Below, piece after piece: positions 8,518 to 17,541 of a stretch of 64,000 bases of DNA (positions are counted from its first letter, which is position 1; each line of letters starts with the position of its first letter). The notes beneath the pieces are model-generated. The model saw only the letters and a list, made by a program, of their open reading frames with translations, was not told the DNA's origin and did not search any database. The position numbers and the translations under genes were made by a program. The DNA is from Candidatus Heimdallarchaeota archaeon (lineage in GTDB: Archaea > Asgardarchaeota > Heimdallarchaeia > Hodarchaeales > Hodarchaeaceae), in the NCBI GenBank assembly GCA_020353515.1, contig CP070695.1, positions 1,077,584 to 1,141,583 of the forward strand, read 5' to 3'.

Positions 8518-10296
8518 TTATTTTTTCTTTCTAGAACGTAAGATCGCGATTAGTGGTAAGATAATTAGCACTGAGCTCAGTATAAGTCCTGAAGTACCGT
8601 TAGGGATGCTAGAGCTTGATGTTTCTATACTACTACTCAATGTGTTAGTTTGGGTGCTTTGATGGCCAATCATAAGCTTTTGGTATCCTGTGTACTCGTT
8701 ACCAACCATGATATTCAAACTCCCATCAGTAATGGTGTGAGGAAGGTCAAATTCAATGGTTGTACTATATTTGTATTCAGGAACAATCGCAATTGTGTGC
8801 ACAGGTACCCCATTCCGAGTCAACATGTTGTAATTTTCATCTGTTACTTCGACTACCGAAAGTGTACTAAGAAATGGACTTAAATTTTCGATATCTACCT
8901 CTAATGTGACAACATCTCCCGCATCAAATCCAGAAAAGACAGTAGATTTGACCGTGACTTCTAATCTAGGAGTAATTTCCATCCAATAGTCAAAAGCTGG
9001 GCTAATGTCTTCCCACAGGCTATCGAAGTTCTTTGCTGATTCTTCAGGGGCAAAATGCTCATACATGCCAGTCCAGTTCCAAACCTGATGCGTATCATTC
9101 TCCTCAAGAAGGAAATAGCATTCATTTTCTCGCAGAGCACTTTCGTTATGGTAGATTTCGAATGTCATGGGAACCTCGCATCCTGCTTCCTCATACATCC
9201 AAAGTGACCACTCTCCAGCAGTAGAGGTGGTGATATGAGTATTAACAGAATTCCCTCTCCAAGGGAGAAATCGATTGGGAAGGATCACCCTCAAATAGGT
9301 ATATAGTTCAGAGTATAGAACAGGTTCGAGATAGTAATTATTTGCAGAAACTGGGAAATACGTTTCATTTATCCCACTATGGAGAGAGATAGCTGCTGCA
9401 AATTTGTGCTGCAGGACAAAATCACGTAATGCTGCTGTTTCTGGTTCACTGAAAGGAGCCGTACCTGGATAAGTTTCTGATGTGGTATCAGAATCCCAAC
9501 CTGAGGTAAAGGAAGAGTCATTCCAGTAACTATCATAATTCCTATTCAGATCAGTAAATCCTACAACGTCTTCGTTAACAAGGCCATCCTCATCATTGTC
9601 TTTTCCCTCTGTAATAGTCTTTACTGGCCAGGCTGTGAAACCTGAATCAAATAAATCCCAGGTTGGAGAAGGTTTCTCATAGTATTCAATACCATATATT
9701 TTACCATCCCCGTTGAGATCATCAAGAGGATCTTCATCCAATAGTCCATCCCCGTCGTCATCATGCCGTCGTGCATTCTTTCGGATCCATTCATTCCCCC
9801 CATCAACCACGATATCATTACCATCTGGATTCAGGGTCGGAATGATATAAATCTCCTCTGAATCAACATAATGTGTAATCTTTTCATCTTCACCATACTC
9901 ATTTAATAACCGAAGAATAAATCTCAATGTTGCCTCAATTGTAATTTGCTCTCGAGCATGGTGCTGGGTGACGAAGAACACTCCAGCTTTTTGAACGGTA
10001 TTCGCTTCATTGGTAATCCTAACTAATTGGATGTCGTTTCCCAATACACTTTGACCGATCACAGACACATCAACCAACTCGGGCACGGAAGCTTCGAAAT
10101 TGGCGATTTCTTCTATTATCTCGGTACTATTATGGAATTGATCGGGATATAGTAATGATAAATCATCCCATGTACGGTCTACTGACTGAATCGCTTTGAC
10201 GTGAAAAGCTAGAGGTTCCGCTTGGGAGGGCTGAGGAACTAATAGTGTAAATCCTAAGAAAATTATACAAAGAATTATTCTTCGATTCAAAGTCAA
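8518..10296 (-). CDS. Secreted, membrane-anchored M14 zinc carboxypeptidase
   Basis: 592 residues. A signal peptide (about 1-26) leads to an M14 domain with zinc ligands H113 and E116 (HAREQ) and H306 (LHSG), substrate-binding NRNYD near 251, and catalytic Glu in TFEIYHN. Two Asp-rich calcium-type loops (DDDGDGLLDED, DLNGDGKIYG) and DNDEDGLVNED are inserted between the zinc motifs. A beta-sandwich follows, then a Ser-rich stretch, one membrane helix and a basic tail (RSRKKK). It therefore trims C-terminal residues of peptides outside the cell while tethered. The TTG start has GAGGTGT six bases upstream. Confidence 0.9.
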   Translation of the reverse strand: MTLNRRIILCIIFLGFTLLVPQPSQAEPLAFHVKAIQSVDRTWDDLSLLYPDQFHNSTEIIEEIANFEASVPELVDVSVIGQSVLGNDIQLVRITNEANTVQKAGVFFVTQHHAREQITIEATLRFILRLLNEYGEDEKITHYVDSEEIYIIPTLNPDGNDIVVDGGNEWIRKNARRHDDDGDGLLDEDPLDDLNGDGKIYGIEYYEKPSPTWDLFDSGFTAWPVKTITEGKDNDEDGLVNEDVVGFTDLNRNYDSYWNDSSFTSGWDSDTTSETYPGTAPFSEPETAALRDFVLQHKFAAAISLHSGINETYFPVSANNYYLEPVLYSELYTYLRVILPNRFLPWRGNSVNTHITTSTAGEWSLWMYEEAGCEVPMTFEIYHNESALRENECYFLLEENDTHQVWNWTGMYEHFAPEESAKNFDSLWEDISPAFDYWMEITPRLEVTVKSTVFSGFDAGDVVTLEVDIENLSPFLSTLSVVEVTDENYNMLTRNGVPVHTIAIVPEYKYSTTIEFDLPHTITDGSLNIMVGNEYTGYQKLMIGHQSTQTNTLSSSIETSSSSIPNGTSGLILSSVLIILPLIAILRSRKKK

Positions 10297-10609
10297 AGAT
10301 ACACCTCAGATCGAAGGAATTAAGATCGTGATTTAAGTACTCGATGATAGATGCATTCCATTGTAGGTCTTTTGCAATAATGCGTCAATTAATACCCAGA
10401 AATGAGATATTTTCAAGGAAAAAGATAATCAAAGAAAAAGAATAGATCACAAAAACTATAATAACTTGAGAATTTACTTTTTTCTTTTGTTGTGAAACAT
10501 GAATGGATGCTGAAGTTAAGTGTGAGAATTGCAGGGAAAAAATTGGTTCAGGCCTAGGATCTAGCTTAATACCTTTAATATCCTTATCAAGCTTCAAGAA
10601 AAATGGAAG
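10297..10609. other. Intergenic region with a doubtful small frame
   Basis: About 310 bases between the carboxypeptidase and the CoA-transferase operon. A 70-codon minus frame from TTG at 10385-10597 would give a hydrophilic N-half and one membrane helix (VIIVFVIYSFSLIIFFL). It lacks a ribosome site and a family, so it is not called as a gene. No strong repeat or RNA was seen. Confidence 0.4.
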
Positions 10610-11419
10610 TCAGCGTGCACGGTAGTCGAATTTTCGAATTTCCATTGGGTCAGCTCTAGTATGTAACACTTCTAGTTCATTTTCGGTGGGAGGAAGGGTA
10701 TTGGGAACTGGATCAGGGATGATTAAGGAGAAACCAGTATTTTCTATTACTTCTTCAAGGCTTGATGTTTCATGAATGGATCGTAAACGCATTCTTCCAT
10801 CATCAGTCTGGAAGTCGAGAACAGCTAGATCGGTGAATATTGTTGTTATTCCTTGATACACATCCAAGGCCATCTCTTTACGCCAGCGAGGTGAGGCACC
10901 ACGAGCTGTGATAAAATCTACTTTCTCAACAAATGTCCGTGTATCATGTCGTGGTACATACGCAAGAACTCTATGGCATGCATTACAGATATCTCCAACC
11001 GCTGCTCCTCCTGGTAATCTAACTTTGGGATTATTAAGATCTTTACCAATGATACTATTGTTAATATTCCCATATTGATCAATTTGACCTGGTCGAAGAA
11101 TTCCGAAATCCAAGGTCGCTTTTGGACCTCCCCAATAGTTGTACATGGAAATTAATTTTGAGAAACCACGTGCTTTCGGAATAGATAATTCGAATAGTTC
11201 AACATCAGTCATTATTGAAAATAAATCAACGTCTAAATCAGGGCTAATCCAATAGCCTCCATAGATAAAATCTAAATTCGGTGCATGGGTCATTCTAGCT
11301 AGTTGAATAGCAACTACTGCTAATGGGATCGCTATTCCAGTGTAACATGACTCATTATCCTTAATTTCCCTCGCTAGCGATACGGTAATTTGGTCGATCA
11401 CCTCATATTCCGAGCTCAT
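10610..11419 (-). CDS. CoA-transferase family I beta subunit (GctB/IpdB-like)
   Basis: About 269 residues from ATG 11419, which overlaps the alpha-subunit stop as ATGA and argues for translational coupling; upstream in-frame codons belong to the alpha frame. The sequence shows the beta-subunit hallmarks LARMTHAPNL, GILRPGQIDQYGNINNS and RLPGGAAVGDICNACHR. The enzyme would move CoA between carboxylic acids, or act as a ring-cleaving hydrolase as in IpdAB. At the place where glutaconate CoA-transferase beta subunits carry the catalytic Glu this protein reads IYGGYW, so transferase activity is uncertain. Confidence 0.85.
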   Translation of the reverse strand: MSSEYEVIDQITVSLAREIKDNESCYTGIAIPLAVVAIQLARMTHAPNLDFIYGGYWISPDLDVDLFSIMTDVELFELSIPKARGFSKLISMYNYWGGPKATLDFGILRPGQIDQYGNINNSIIGKDLNNPKVRLPGGAAVGDICNACHRVLAYVPRHDTRTFVEKVDFITARGASPRWRKEMALDVYQGITTIFTDLAVLDFQTDDGRMRLRSIHETSSLEEVIENTGFSLIIPDPVPNTLPPTENELEVLHTRADPMEIRKFDYRAR

Positions 11420-12240
11420 TGTGATCCCTCCTGTTTCAAAACATTCTCCTCCAAATAAGTCTGAAATCCGTCTGGATTCCGTGATATACCTGAATAAGTC
11501 ATCAGATGGCCCATATCTGATGCATAAAAGGGAGGAAATCCAGAAGGCCAAGCCCCGTTAGGGACAACAGAGATATAATCAACATCAAGATAAGAAAACA
11601 TCAATCGGTCAGTAATTTCTCTTGCTTCTTCTCTCGTAATCATTTTTTCAACTGTAACAAATAATTGGTCAGAACATAAAGCAGGAAGCGTGGAGAATGC
11701 ATCTAAAATATGATTTTTAGGATAATACACGTTACCATTTGAATCAGCTGCATATGCATGAATAATCGCAATATCTGGAAAAATAGAAGGTACTTGAACA
11801 TATTTTTTCCCCTGAAATGTCACTTCTTCGAAATCAGGCCGTATTTTGACAAGATCGGATCCTAGGATAGTCCTAATAAGAACGAAAGGTAATCCTATTG
11901 CTCCTCCTTGGAAAGCACGAATCATACTGCATTCACTCCATTCATGAAAAGTGAGAGTCTTTTCTTGCTCTAAGACTCGCCGAAAATTCCCAGCCATTCC
12001 AATCATTGGTAAACCGACATAGGAGGAGTGTAACTCCGAGATAGCACCAACACCGACTAGAAGATCGATATCAAGATCACCAATTAATGTGATGACATGT
12101 AAGTCCTTTTTTTCTTGACGAATTATCTCCCTGATAGCTTCCATTGGTTTAAGAAGCATTGCACCCCCGCCTATGGCAATTTTCTTCTTGGGTTGAATTA
12201 CTTCTGACACAATTTTATCCAAATCAATAAGTTGAGTCAC
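11416..12240 (-). CDS. CoA-transferase family I alpha subunit (GctA/IpdA-like)
   Basis: 274 residues, complete. The N-terminal glycine-rich strand (KKIAIGGGAMLLKPM), GLPMIGMAGNFRR and the VPSIFPDIAIIHAYAAD block match the alpha subunit of the glutaconate/3-oxoadipate CoA-transferase family. It forms an operon with the beta gene (4-base overlap) and should act as a heteromeric cytosolic enzyme in acid or aromatic-acid metabolism. The substrate is not shown by the neighbours. Confidence 0.87.
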   Translation of the reverse strand: MTQLIDLDKIVSEVIQPKKKIAIGGGAMLLKPMEAIREIIRQEKKDLHVITLIGDLDIDLLVGVGAISELHSSYVGLPMIGMAGNFRRVLEQEKTLTFHEWSECSMIRAFQGGAIGLPFVLIRTILGSDLVKIRPDFEEVTFQGKKYVQVPSIFPDIAIIHAYAADSNGNVYYPKNHILDAFSTLPALCSDQLFVTVEKMITREEAREITDRLMFSYLDVDYISVVPNGAWPSGFPPFYASDMGHLMTYSGISRNPDGFQTYLEENVLKQEGSQ

Positions 12241-12330
12241 AATAACATCTTCCTTTCTTCGAGAGGTAATTTTTCCAAATGTAAGAATTTATTTTAATAT
12301 AGTTCTATGTAAAGGAGGGTGGTTTGAATA

Positions 12331-12483
12331 ATGCCTCGGTGGATGTATTTAATTAATCCCGAAGCAGGGGAGAGTAAACACGAAATAGCTAGAGAATACC
12401 AAAAAGAAAATCATGGTACAATTGGAAAATACCTCTTTTATGCAGATGACAAGGGAAAGTTAATAGATCTTGGAAAAAAATAA
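12331..12483 (+). CDS. 50-residue small protein
   Basis: An ATG frame just after an in-frame TGA, with a strong AAAGGAGGGTGG ribosome site upstream. It encodes a compact hydrophilic protein (MPRWMYLINPEAGESKHEIA, ending KGKLIDLGKK). Its stop overlaps the next start as TAATG, so both are likely co-translated. No family was recognised. Confidence 0.6.
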   Translation: MPRWMYLINPEAGESKHEIAREYQKENHGTIGKYLFYADDKGKLIDLGKK

Positions 12484-12680
12484 TGTCAAAGTATAAATTA
12501 TACATTGCAAAAGTACCGTTAACTAGACAACCACGTCCTGGCCAACCTGGTAAAGGACTTGTTATATGTTTTTACGATACGAATCCTAAATTGGTACAAG
12601 AACTAGAACAATATGCTGATGAAAAAATAACGTATGGTCATTGGAAAACCGATGCAGATACGATAACAGAGCATCTATAA
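12483..12680 (+). CDS. 65-residue small protein, coupled to the previous one
   Basis: Starts at the ATG inside TAATG of the upstream 50-residue gene. The N-terminus (KYKLYIAKVPLT) and a Pro/Gly-rich turn (RQPRPGQPGKG) precede a helical and beta C-half. No cysteines or membrane helix are present. The family is unknown. The small two-gene unit resembles toxin-antitoxin layouts in size only; nothing in the sequences shows that function. Confidence 0.6.
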   Translation: MSKYKLYIAKVPLTRQPRPGQPGKGLVICFYDTNPKLVQELEQYADEKITYGHWKTDADTITEHL

Positions 12681-12826
12681 TTGAACTTCAAGTGTACTAA
12701 TGTTGTCACAGGTTGGAGAAAGATGATCCGATTAATTCCCATCACACAACCAAAATTCGCTTTTCCAGAGAAATATTACCCTGAACACGAGTGAATTTTA
12801 CAAGATGAGATCCAAGAGATAGATGG

Positions 12827-13828
12827 TTAAGTGACATGGTGTAAAAACTTCTGTAAGAATCTTATTTTAAAAGCTCTAACTCTTAAAGTTAAAAGGAAAG
12901 AAAGATTTACCTCAGGTTGAATCTCTAAAAGAAGCATTGAAGACAACACCAAAAATATTCCAACGATAATCCAGGGAGAATAGGTAAACATTCCAAATAA
13001 AAACTCAAATCCAAAGGGTACAATTATCTGTAACAAGAGATAGAAGGTTGTTTTAACCGATCCTAATTGTGATAAAGCCCAATTATGAAGTCCAAAAGTG
13101 ATGATAGTTGAAAAAATACCTAAAAAGATCAGGAAAGGCAATGTGTACCCTAAAGATGAAAATGAGGGAGGTTTTGTTAAAATGGATAAAATAAATAGCG
13201 GGATGAAAGTGTAAACCAGTGTTGCGTACAAAAAACTCAAAGGATCATGTTGACCAGTTTTAAATTTGATTTCACCAATAAGCAGACTAGATAAGACAAT
13301 GTTTAATCCCCAAACAAAAGCTGATATCAATAAAAAGACTACTCCAATTCCATTGGTACTAGATAAATTTGTAATGTCACCATTGAAACTAATTAGAAAA
13401 ATCCCTACTGATGCCACCGTTGCTACGATCATGATTCTTTTTGAAAGAGATGTATTTTCGATTCTCCAAGACATAAATGGAACAAATATAACATAACTAG
13501 TTGAGATAAGAGTAGCTAGCCCAGCAGTAGTCAAATCCTGGCCCATGGTCGAGGCGAGATATCCTGCTGCAATTAAGAATCCTATTAACATAATTTTCCT
13601 ATTTTTCAATAAAGATAATCCATTTTGATTCTTAATGATTGGTAATAACAGGGAACTGGCGAGTACTGCTATTCCAAATCTCAGGGTCATAATATCTAAG
13701 GGAGTTGAAACCTCTAGTATTATTTCAACAACGATAGGACTGATCCCCCACAATAGACTACTAATTAACATTGCGACTTGTGCATTCTTCTCTTTTTGCA
13801 TGGTTAGAATATTAGCCTCCCTGTACAT
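12827..13828 (-). CDS. EamA/DMT-family membrane transporter
   Basis: 333 residues with ten predicted membrane helices in two five-helix halves. Each half starts with the EamA pattern (LLWGISPIVVEIIL and FVWGLNIVLSSLLI). This family exports or takes up metabolites such as amino acids, sugars or bases. The substrate is not evident. GAGGTAGAT lies shortly before ATG 13828; an alternative ATG is ten codons in. It is divergent from the HTH_10 regulator, 85 bases away, which may control it. Confidence 0.88.
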   Translation of the reverse strand: MYREANILTMQKEKNAQVAMLISSLLWGISPIVVEIILEVSTPLDIMTLRFGIAVLASSLLLPIIKNQNGLSLLKNRKIMLIGFLIAAGYLASTMGQDLTTAGLATLISTSYVIFVPFMSWRIENTSLSKRIMIVATVASVGIFLISFNGDITNLSSTNGIGVVFLLISAFVWGLNIVLSSLLIGEIKFKTGQHDPLSFLYATLVYTFIPLFILSILTKPPSFSSLGYTLPFLIFLGIFSTIITFGLHNWALSQLGSVKTTFYLLLQIIVPFGFEFLFGMFTYSPWIIVGIFLVLSSMLLLEIQPEVNLSFLLTLRVRAFKIRFLQKFLHHVT

Positions 13829-13913
13829 GAATGATCTACCTCGATTAGGAGGTAGTTGTTTTAAGTCGAGAAATCAAACTATGTTATAATAAGTAAAAAC
13901 ACGGTGAGAATTT

Positions 13914-14585
13914 ATGCTTTATAATGCACTAGTCAAAGTTATTCATGATTGTCCATTTTCGAGACTTTCAAACAAATTTCCTATGGTTGAAGTGTTACAT
14001 TGGTGTAATTCTCATTATGATGTATTAGAATTACGAGGAACTAAGGATAAGGTAACTCATGCCATTTCAGAAGTGCATACGAATCTGGGATCCATCATTA
14101 AGAAATCCTTAGATCAAAACCACGTCCAAATGGTCATTAAGCAGTGTGAGTGTGATTACGAACCCTTTTCCGTTATTTTAGATACCCATAAATGTATTCA
14201 ACTTCCTCCAGTGAAGTATCTCGCAGGTGAAGAGGTGGTTAAACTTCTAATCACCTTAGATGATCTCAAATTAGTTACAGATGAGTTGAAGGAGAAAGAT
14301 CCCGAGGCTAAAATCGAAATCCTTAATTTGGCTCCAGTTAAAGAAATAGATAATCCTAAATTTCACCTGTTATATCTAGATGAATTAAGAACGGATTTGA
14401 CAGTAAAACAATTACATGCATTGACCAAAGCGTTTAACCAAGGTTATTATGAGCTTCCCCGAAATGTTTCAATCGATTCCCTTTCAGAAGAAATGGCGAT
14501 AAAACCACGAACCTTTCAGGAGCATTTACGAAAGGCAGAAAGAAAAATAATGAAGAAAATTGTCCCTGTTCTCAATTTTAAGTGA
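13914..14585 (+). CDS. Bat-like HTH_10 transcriptional regulator
   Basis: 223 residues. The C-terminal 60 or so (LTVKQLHALTKAFNQGYYE, then PRNVSIDSLSEEMAI and TFQEHLRKAERK) match the HTH_10 domain of bacterio-opsin-activator-like archaeal regulators. The N-terminal 150 residues form an unrecognised sensory-like alpha/beta region with Cys at HDCPF, HWCNS and QCECDY, which could sense metal or redox state. GGTGA precedes the ATG. It is divergent from the EamA transporter, a likely target. Confidence 0.85.
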   Translation: MLYNALVKVIHDCPFSRLSNKFPMVEVLHWCNSHYDVLELRGTKDKVTHAISEVHTNLGSIIKKSLDQNHVQMVIKQCECDYEPFSVILDTHKCIQLPPVKYLAGEEVVKLLITLDDLKLVTDELKEKDPEAKIEILNLAPVKEIDNPKFHLLYLDELRTDLTVKQLHALTKAFNQGYYELPRNVSIDSLSEEMAIKPRTFQEHLRKAERKIMKKIVPVLNFK

Positions 14586-14602
14586 GTCTTTCATTATTAG
14601 TA

Positions 14603-16693
14603 TCAAAGTTCGGAATCTTTTATTCGCCACAGGAAGAATGATAGCATCTGCGTCCCTTCTGCGATTAGCTTTGTGACTGATTTCCCAGTCCCATGACCAG
14701 CCTCAGATTCAGTCAATAATAATATGGGATTTGTAGTTTGGGGAAGATTTTGCATCAGAGCAGTCATCTTTAATGCGTGAGTTGGATCAACTCGACTATC
14801 ATTAATTGCTGTCTTAAACAGAACAGATGGATAAGAAACATCCTCTTCGACATTCTGATATGGAGAATATGCCTTCAGCCACTTGAAATCCTCCAACTTC
14901 TCTGGGTCACCATATTCGGGAATCCACGTTTTTCCAATAGAGAAGTGGTGGTACCGGAGCATATCCAGCAAGGGAACTGCACAATAAACCGCTGTAAACA
15001 AGTCTGGTCGTTGAATTGTTGCAGCTCCAACCAATAATCCTCCATTACTTCCCCCTAAAATGGCTAAGGTCTTGGGGGAACAATATTTTTTCTGGATTAG
15101 GTGTTCTGCTGCAGCAATGAAGTCATCAAAGACATTTTGTTTTTTATATAAGATCCCTGCTTTATGCCAAGCGTCACCATGCTCCCCTCCACCACGGATG
15201 TTTGCTACAGCGACGACTCCACCTCGTTCCACCCAGTGAATGAGATTAGGAGAGAAGAAGGGGGTCATACTAACATTGAAACCTCCATACCCATACAGAA
15301 GTGCTGGATTATCACCCGATAGAGCGAGTTGGGAAGGATGGATTAGGAACATATGAACTCGTGTCCCATCCTGCGATTGATACCATTCTTCTGTGGTCTC
15401 GTATTTAGATTGGTTTAGGTTCAAGTCCATTTTGAAAAATTCTACTAATTTCCCTGAGGGTATATTGAATTGATAAGTGGTTGGAGCTTGAAAAAAAGAC
15501 ATACAGTTGAAAAAGACATCAGAGTACTCCACCCCCCCGCTGAATCCTCCACCCATATCCATTGGATCGACGCTTCCAGCCTCTGGGAGGGAGATTTCTA
15601 CTACGAATGTCCCATCAGGTTCATGCAAAGTCACTTTACTTTTCACATCATGGAGCCACAAAGCAATGATTTTATCGGAGACCAATTGTACATCTTGAAG
15701 GATATCCGTTTGGGGTTCAAGGATTGTTTCCCAGTTTGTCATCTGTAAATTCTCCTTCTCTGCCCTATATAACCCAAAGTTAGGGGACTTATGGTTGCTG
15801 TAGATATACACGTAATTTTGACTAATAAAGGGAGTTAATAACCACTGGCTTTCAGTCACAATAGGAACCTGTTTCGGTGGGCTGGTGGTTAAATCAATGA
15901 AATACAAATCTGATGCTATGAAACGAAATGCTCTTACAATCATGAATGAGTCATCGGGGGATAACACTGGAAACGGATACTCTTGAGGATTGTCTGGATT
16001 TTCAAAAATGACTGGATCAAGATTAGGGTCAGTCCCTAGTTTATGCAAACGTACATGGGAACCAAAAACCTCTTCTCCTGGAGGAACATTTCCTGGTTTC
16101 GGAAACCGTGTGTAATAAAACGCCGAGTCGTCTTTCGTCCATCGAACCGATGACCATTTTGCTCGTTCGATTTTCTCATTTAAGAGATCCCCAGAAGGTA
16201 CATTCATTAGGTGGAGAATCGCCCATTCTGATCCTCCTTCAGAAAGTCCATATGCAAGCGTTTTACCTTCATTGCTAGGGAAAAAATAGTCTAATGAGGT
16301 TGTACCAGCAGGATCGATTTCGTTGACATCTACAAGGACTCGTTCCTTATCAGTGTCTCTTGCTCGGAAATATAACACCGGTTGCTCTTTATTTGCCAGT
16401 TTTTTGAGATAAAACAGGCCACTGTGGCTTTCCTTGACTTTCAGTACTTCATCTCGGTACTGCAGCTGAGACAACCGATTTTTGATTGTCTTCTTCTCAG
16501 GAAATTTATTCAAAACCTCTTCTGTGAGTTTATTCTGTGCTTTAATCCACGTAATAACAGGATCGCTTTCTATATCTTCTAACCATCGAAAGGGATCTTC
16601 AATAGGAATTCCATGTAATCGATCTATTACAATTTTCTTATTCGACGGAGGATAGCTTTTACGAATCTGTTCATCTGATATAACCCAACTCAT
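14603..16693 (-). CDS. Prolyl oligopeptidase (S9A)
   Basis: 696 residues, the usual family length. The N-terminal beta-propeller (about 80-410) is followed by the alpha/beta hydrolase domain with nucleophile S549 in GGSNGG, D632 in NDSRVDP and H667 in EAGHGTGK, the full triad. NIRGGGEHGDAWHKAG is also conserved. It lacks a signal peptide, so it should cleave short proline-containing peptides in the cytosol. It converges with the HTH_10 gene and starts at ATG. Confidence 0.95.
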   Translation of the reverse strand: MSWVISDEQIRKSYPPSNKKIVIDRLHGIPIEDPFRWLEDIESDPVITWIKAQNKLTEEVLNKFPEKKTIKNRLSQLQYRDEVLKVKESHSGLFYLKKLANKEQPVLYFRARDTDKERVLVDVNEIDPAGTTSLDYFFPSNEGKTLAYGLSEGGSEWAILHLMNVPSGDLLNEKIERAKWSSVRWTKDDSAFYYTRFPKPGNVPPGEEVFGSHVRLHKLGTDPNLDPVIFENPDNPQEYPFPVLSPDDSFMIVRAFRFIASDLYFIDLTTSPPKQVPIVTESQWLLTPFISQNYVYIYSNHKSPNFGLYRAEKENLQMTNWETILEPQTDILQDVQLVSDKIIALWLHDVKSKVTLHEPDGTFVVEISLPEAGSVDPMDMGGGFSGGVEYSDVFFNCMSFFQAPTTYQFNIPSGKLVEFFKMDLNLNQSKYETTEEWYQSQDGTRVHMFLIHPSQLALSGDNPALLYGYGGFNVSMTPFFSPNLIHWVERGGVVAVANIRGGGEHGDAWHKAGILYKKQNVFDDFIAAAEHLIQKKYCSPKTLAILGGSNGGLLVGAATIQRPDLFTAVYCAVPLLDMLRYHHFSIGKTWIPEYGDPEKLEDFKWLKAYSPYQNVEEDVSYPSVLFKTAINDSRVDPTHALKMTALMQNLPQTTNPILLLTESEAGHGTGKSVTKLIAEGTQMLSFFLWRIKDSEL

Positions 16694-16785
16694 TATTTTG
16701 CCACCTGACTTATTTTCTTCGCCTAATCGATGTTTATGAGTATCCGCTTCTTAGTTTTTTTCCTTCACTAAAAGTTTAAAAGACT

Positions 16786-17004
16786 ATGGTCTCAAGATCA
16801 AAAAATAATGGCGACGACAGAAGGACCATGATCGTGGTATCTTCAATGAAGCTAATCGATTTGATTATTGGTTCTTATGGTCTTAATGTGGCTATCAATC
16901 TTATTTTCTTGATTCTTGACAATCGATTTGATATTTTATTGGTGACAGGCCCCCTATCACTCATCCCCCTGATTTTCACGTTGAACCAAAGGAGGAAAGA
17001 GTGA
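16786..17004 (+). CDS. Small two-helix membrane protein
   Basis: 72 residues with a basic N-terminus and two hydrophobic segments (LNVAINLIFLIL and LLVTGPLSLIPLIF), ending in a charged tail. The ATG follows a T-rich stretch without a ribosome site, so the mRNA may be leaderless; an internal ATG is at residue 21. The family is unknown. It lies 34 bases before another membrane gene and may belong with it. Confidence 0.5.
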   Translation: MVSRSKNNGDDRRTMIVVSSMKLIDLIIGSYGLNVAINLIFLILDNRFDILLVTGPLSLIPLIFTLNQRRKE

Positions 17005-17038
17005 TTTTTCTTCCTATCTATTTCTGGTTTAGATTTTC

Positions 17039-17527
17039 TTGGGAATTTTCTTGTTAATTTGCGCTTATGTTTATTGCTTCAAGTTGTATGGATTGAAAAT
17101 CACTATGATAACAAGTGGGTTAATTACTTCGTTTTTCTTAGTTTTATTTCTGTCAGGAGCGTATTCTAGTGTCCCTTTAAGATCTGATCTACCGATAGCA
17201 CAAGCCACTGGTGCTTTTACAGACATGATAGGTATTTTTCAAAGCTTCCTCGTGACCTTTGAGTTAGGTCGGTATGCTCTCAATAAAACGAATGGTAAAG
17301 CTCTCAGCAATGAAGATATCGTATATGTAAGTCTATTGGTCAGTTTCTTTGGATTATGCTTCCAACTATTGTTAGATGCCTCTGCTGCAGGGCTTGGTTT
17401 TTATTATTATACAGATCATCCAGCGATCAATATTTTTGGATATCCAATCTATTTTCTCTTGTCATTTACAGTATATGGATTGTGGGGTGCATTTTTTTTA
17501 ATTTTGGAGAAAAACTATGTAAAGTGA
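17039..17527 (+). CDS. Multi-pass membrane protein, possibly 5'-truncated
   Basis: 162 residues from TTG, about five membrane helices. The C-terminal part (YYTDHPAINIFGYPIYFLLS) carries polar residues in a membrane context that may bind a substrate or pigment. It looks faintly like carotenoid-biosynthesis membrane proteins but this is weak. In the same frame upstream of the TTG, hydrophobic codons continue past a TAG at 17030-17032, so the true N-terminus may be lost or altered. Confidence 0.55.
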   Translation: MGIFLLICAYVYCFKLYGLKITMITSGLITSFFLVLFLSGAYSSVPLRSDLPIAQATGAFTDMIGIFQSFLVTFELGRYALNKTNGKALSNEDIVYVSLLVSFFGLCFQLLLDASAAGLGFYYYTDHPAINIFGYPIYFLLSFTVYGLWGAFFLILEKNYVK

Positions 17528-17541
17528 AATTGGTGATCGTA

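Noticed and set aside
10385..10597. 70-codon frame with one membrane helix
   Set aside because: TTG start without ribosome site, no family, uneven composition.
10503..10625. Plus-strand frame with a CENC-type knuckle
   Set aside because: About 40 codons, runs into the end of the CoA-transferase gene, only two Cys.
12723..12794. 23-codon frame with GGAG upstream, with in-frame coding-like sequence after the TGA
   Set aside because: Too short, and reading past TGA lacks support; may be a gene remnant.
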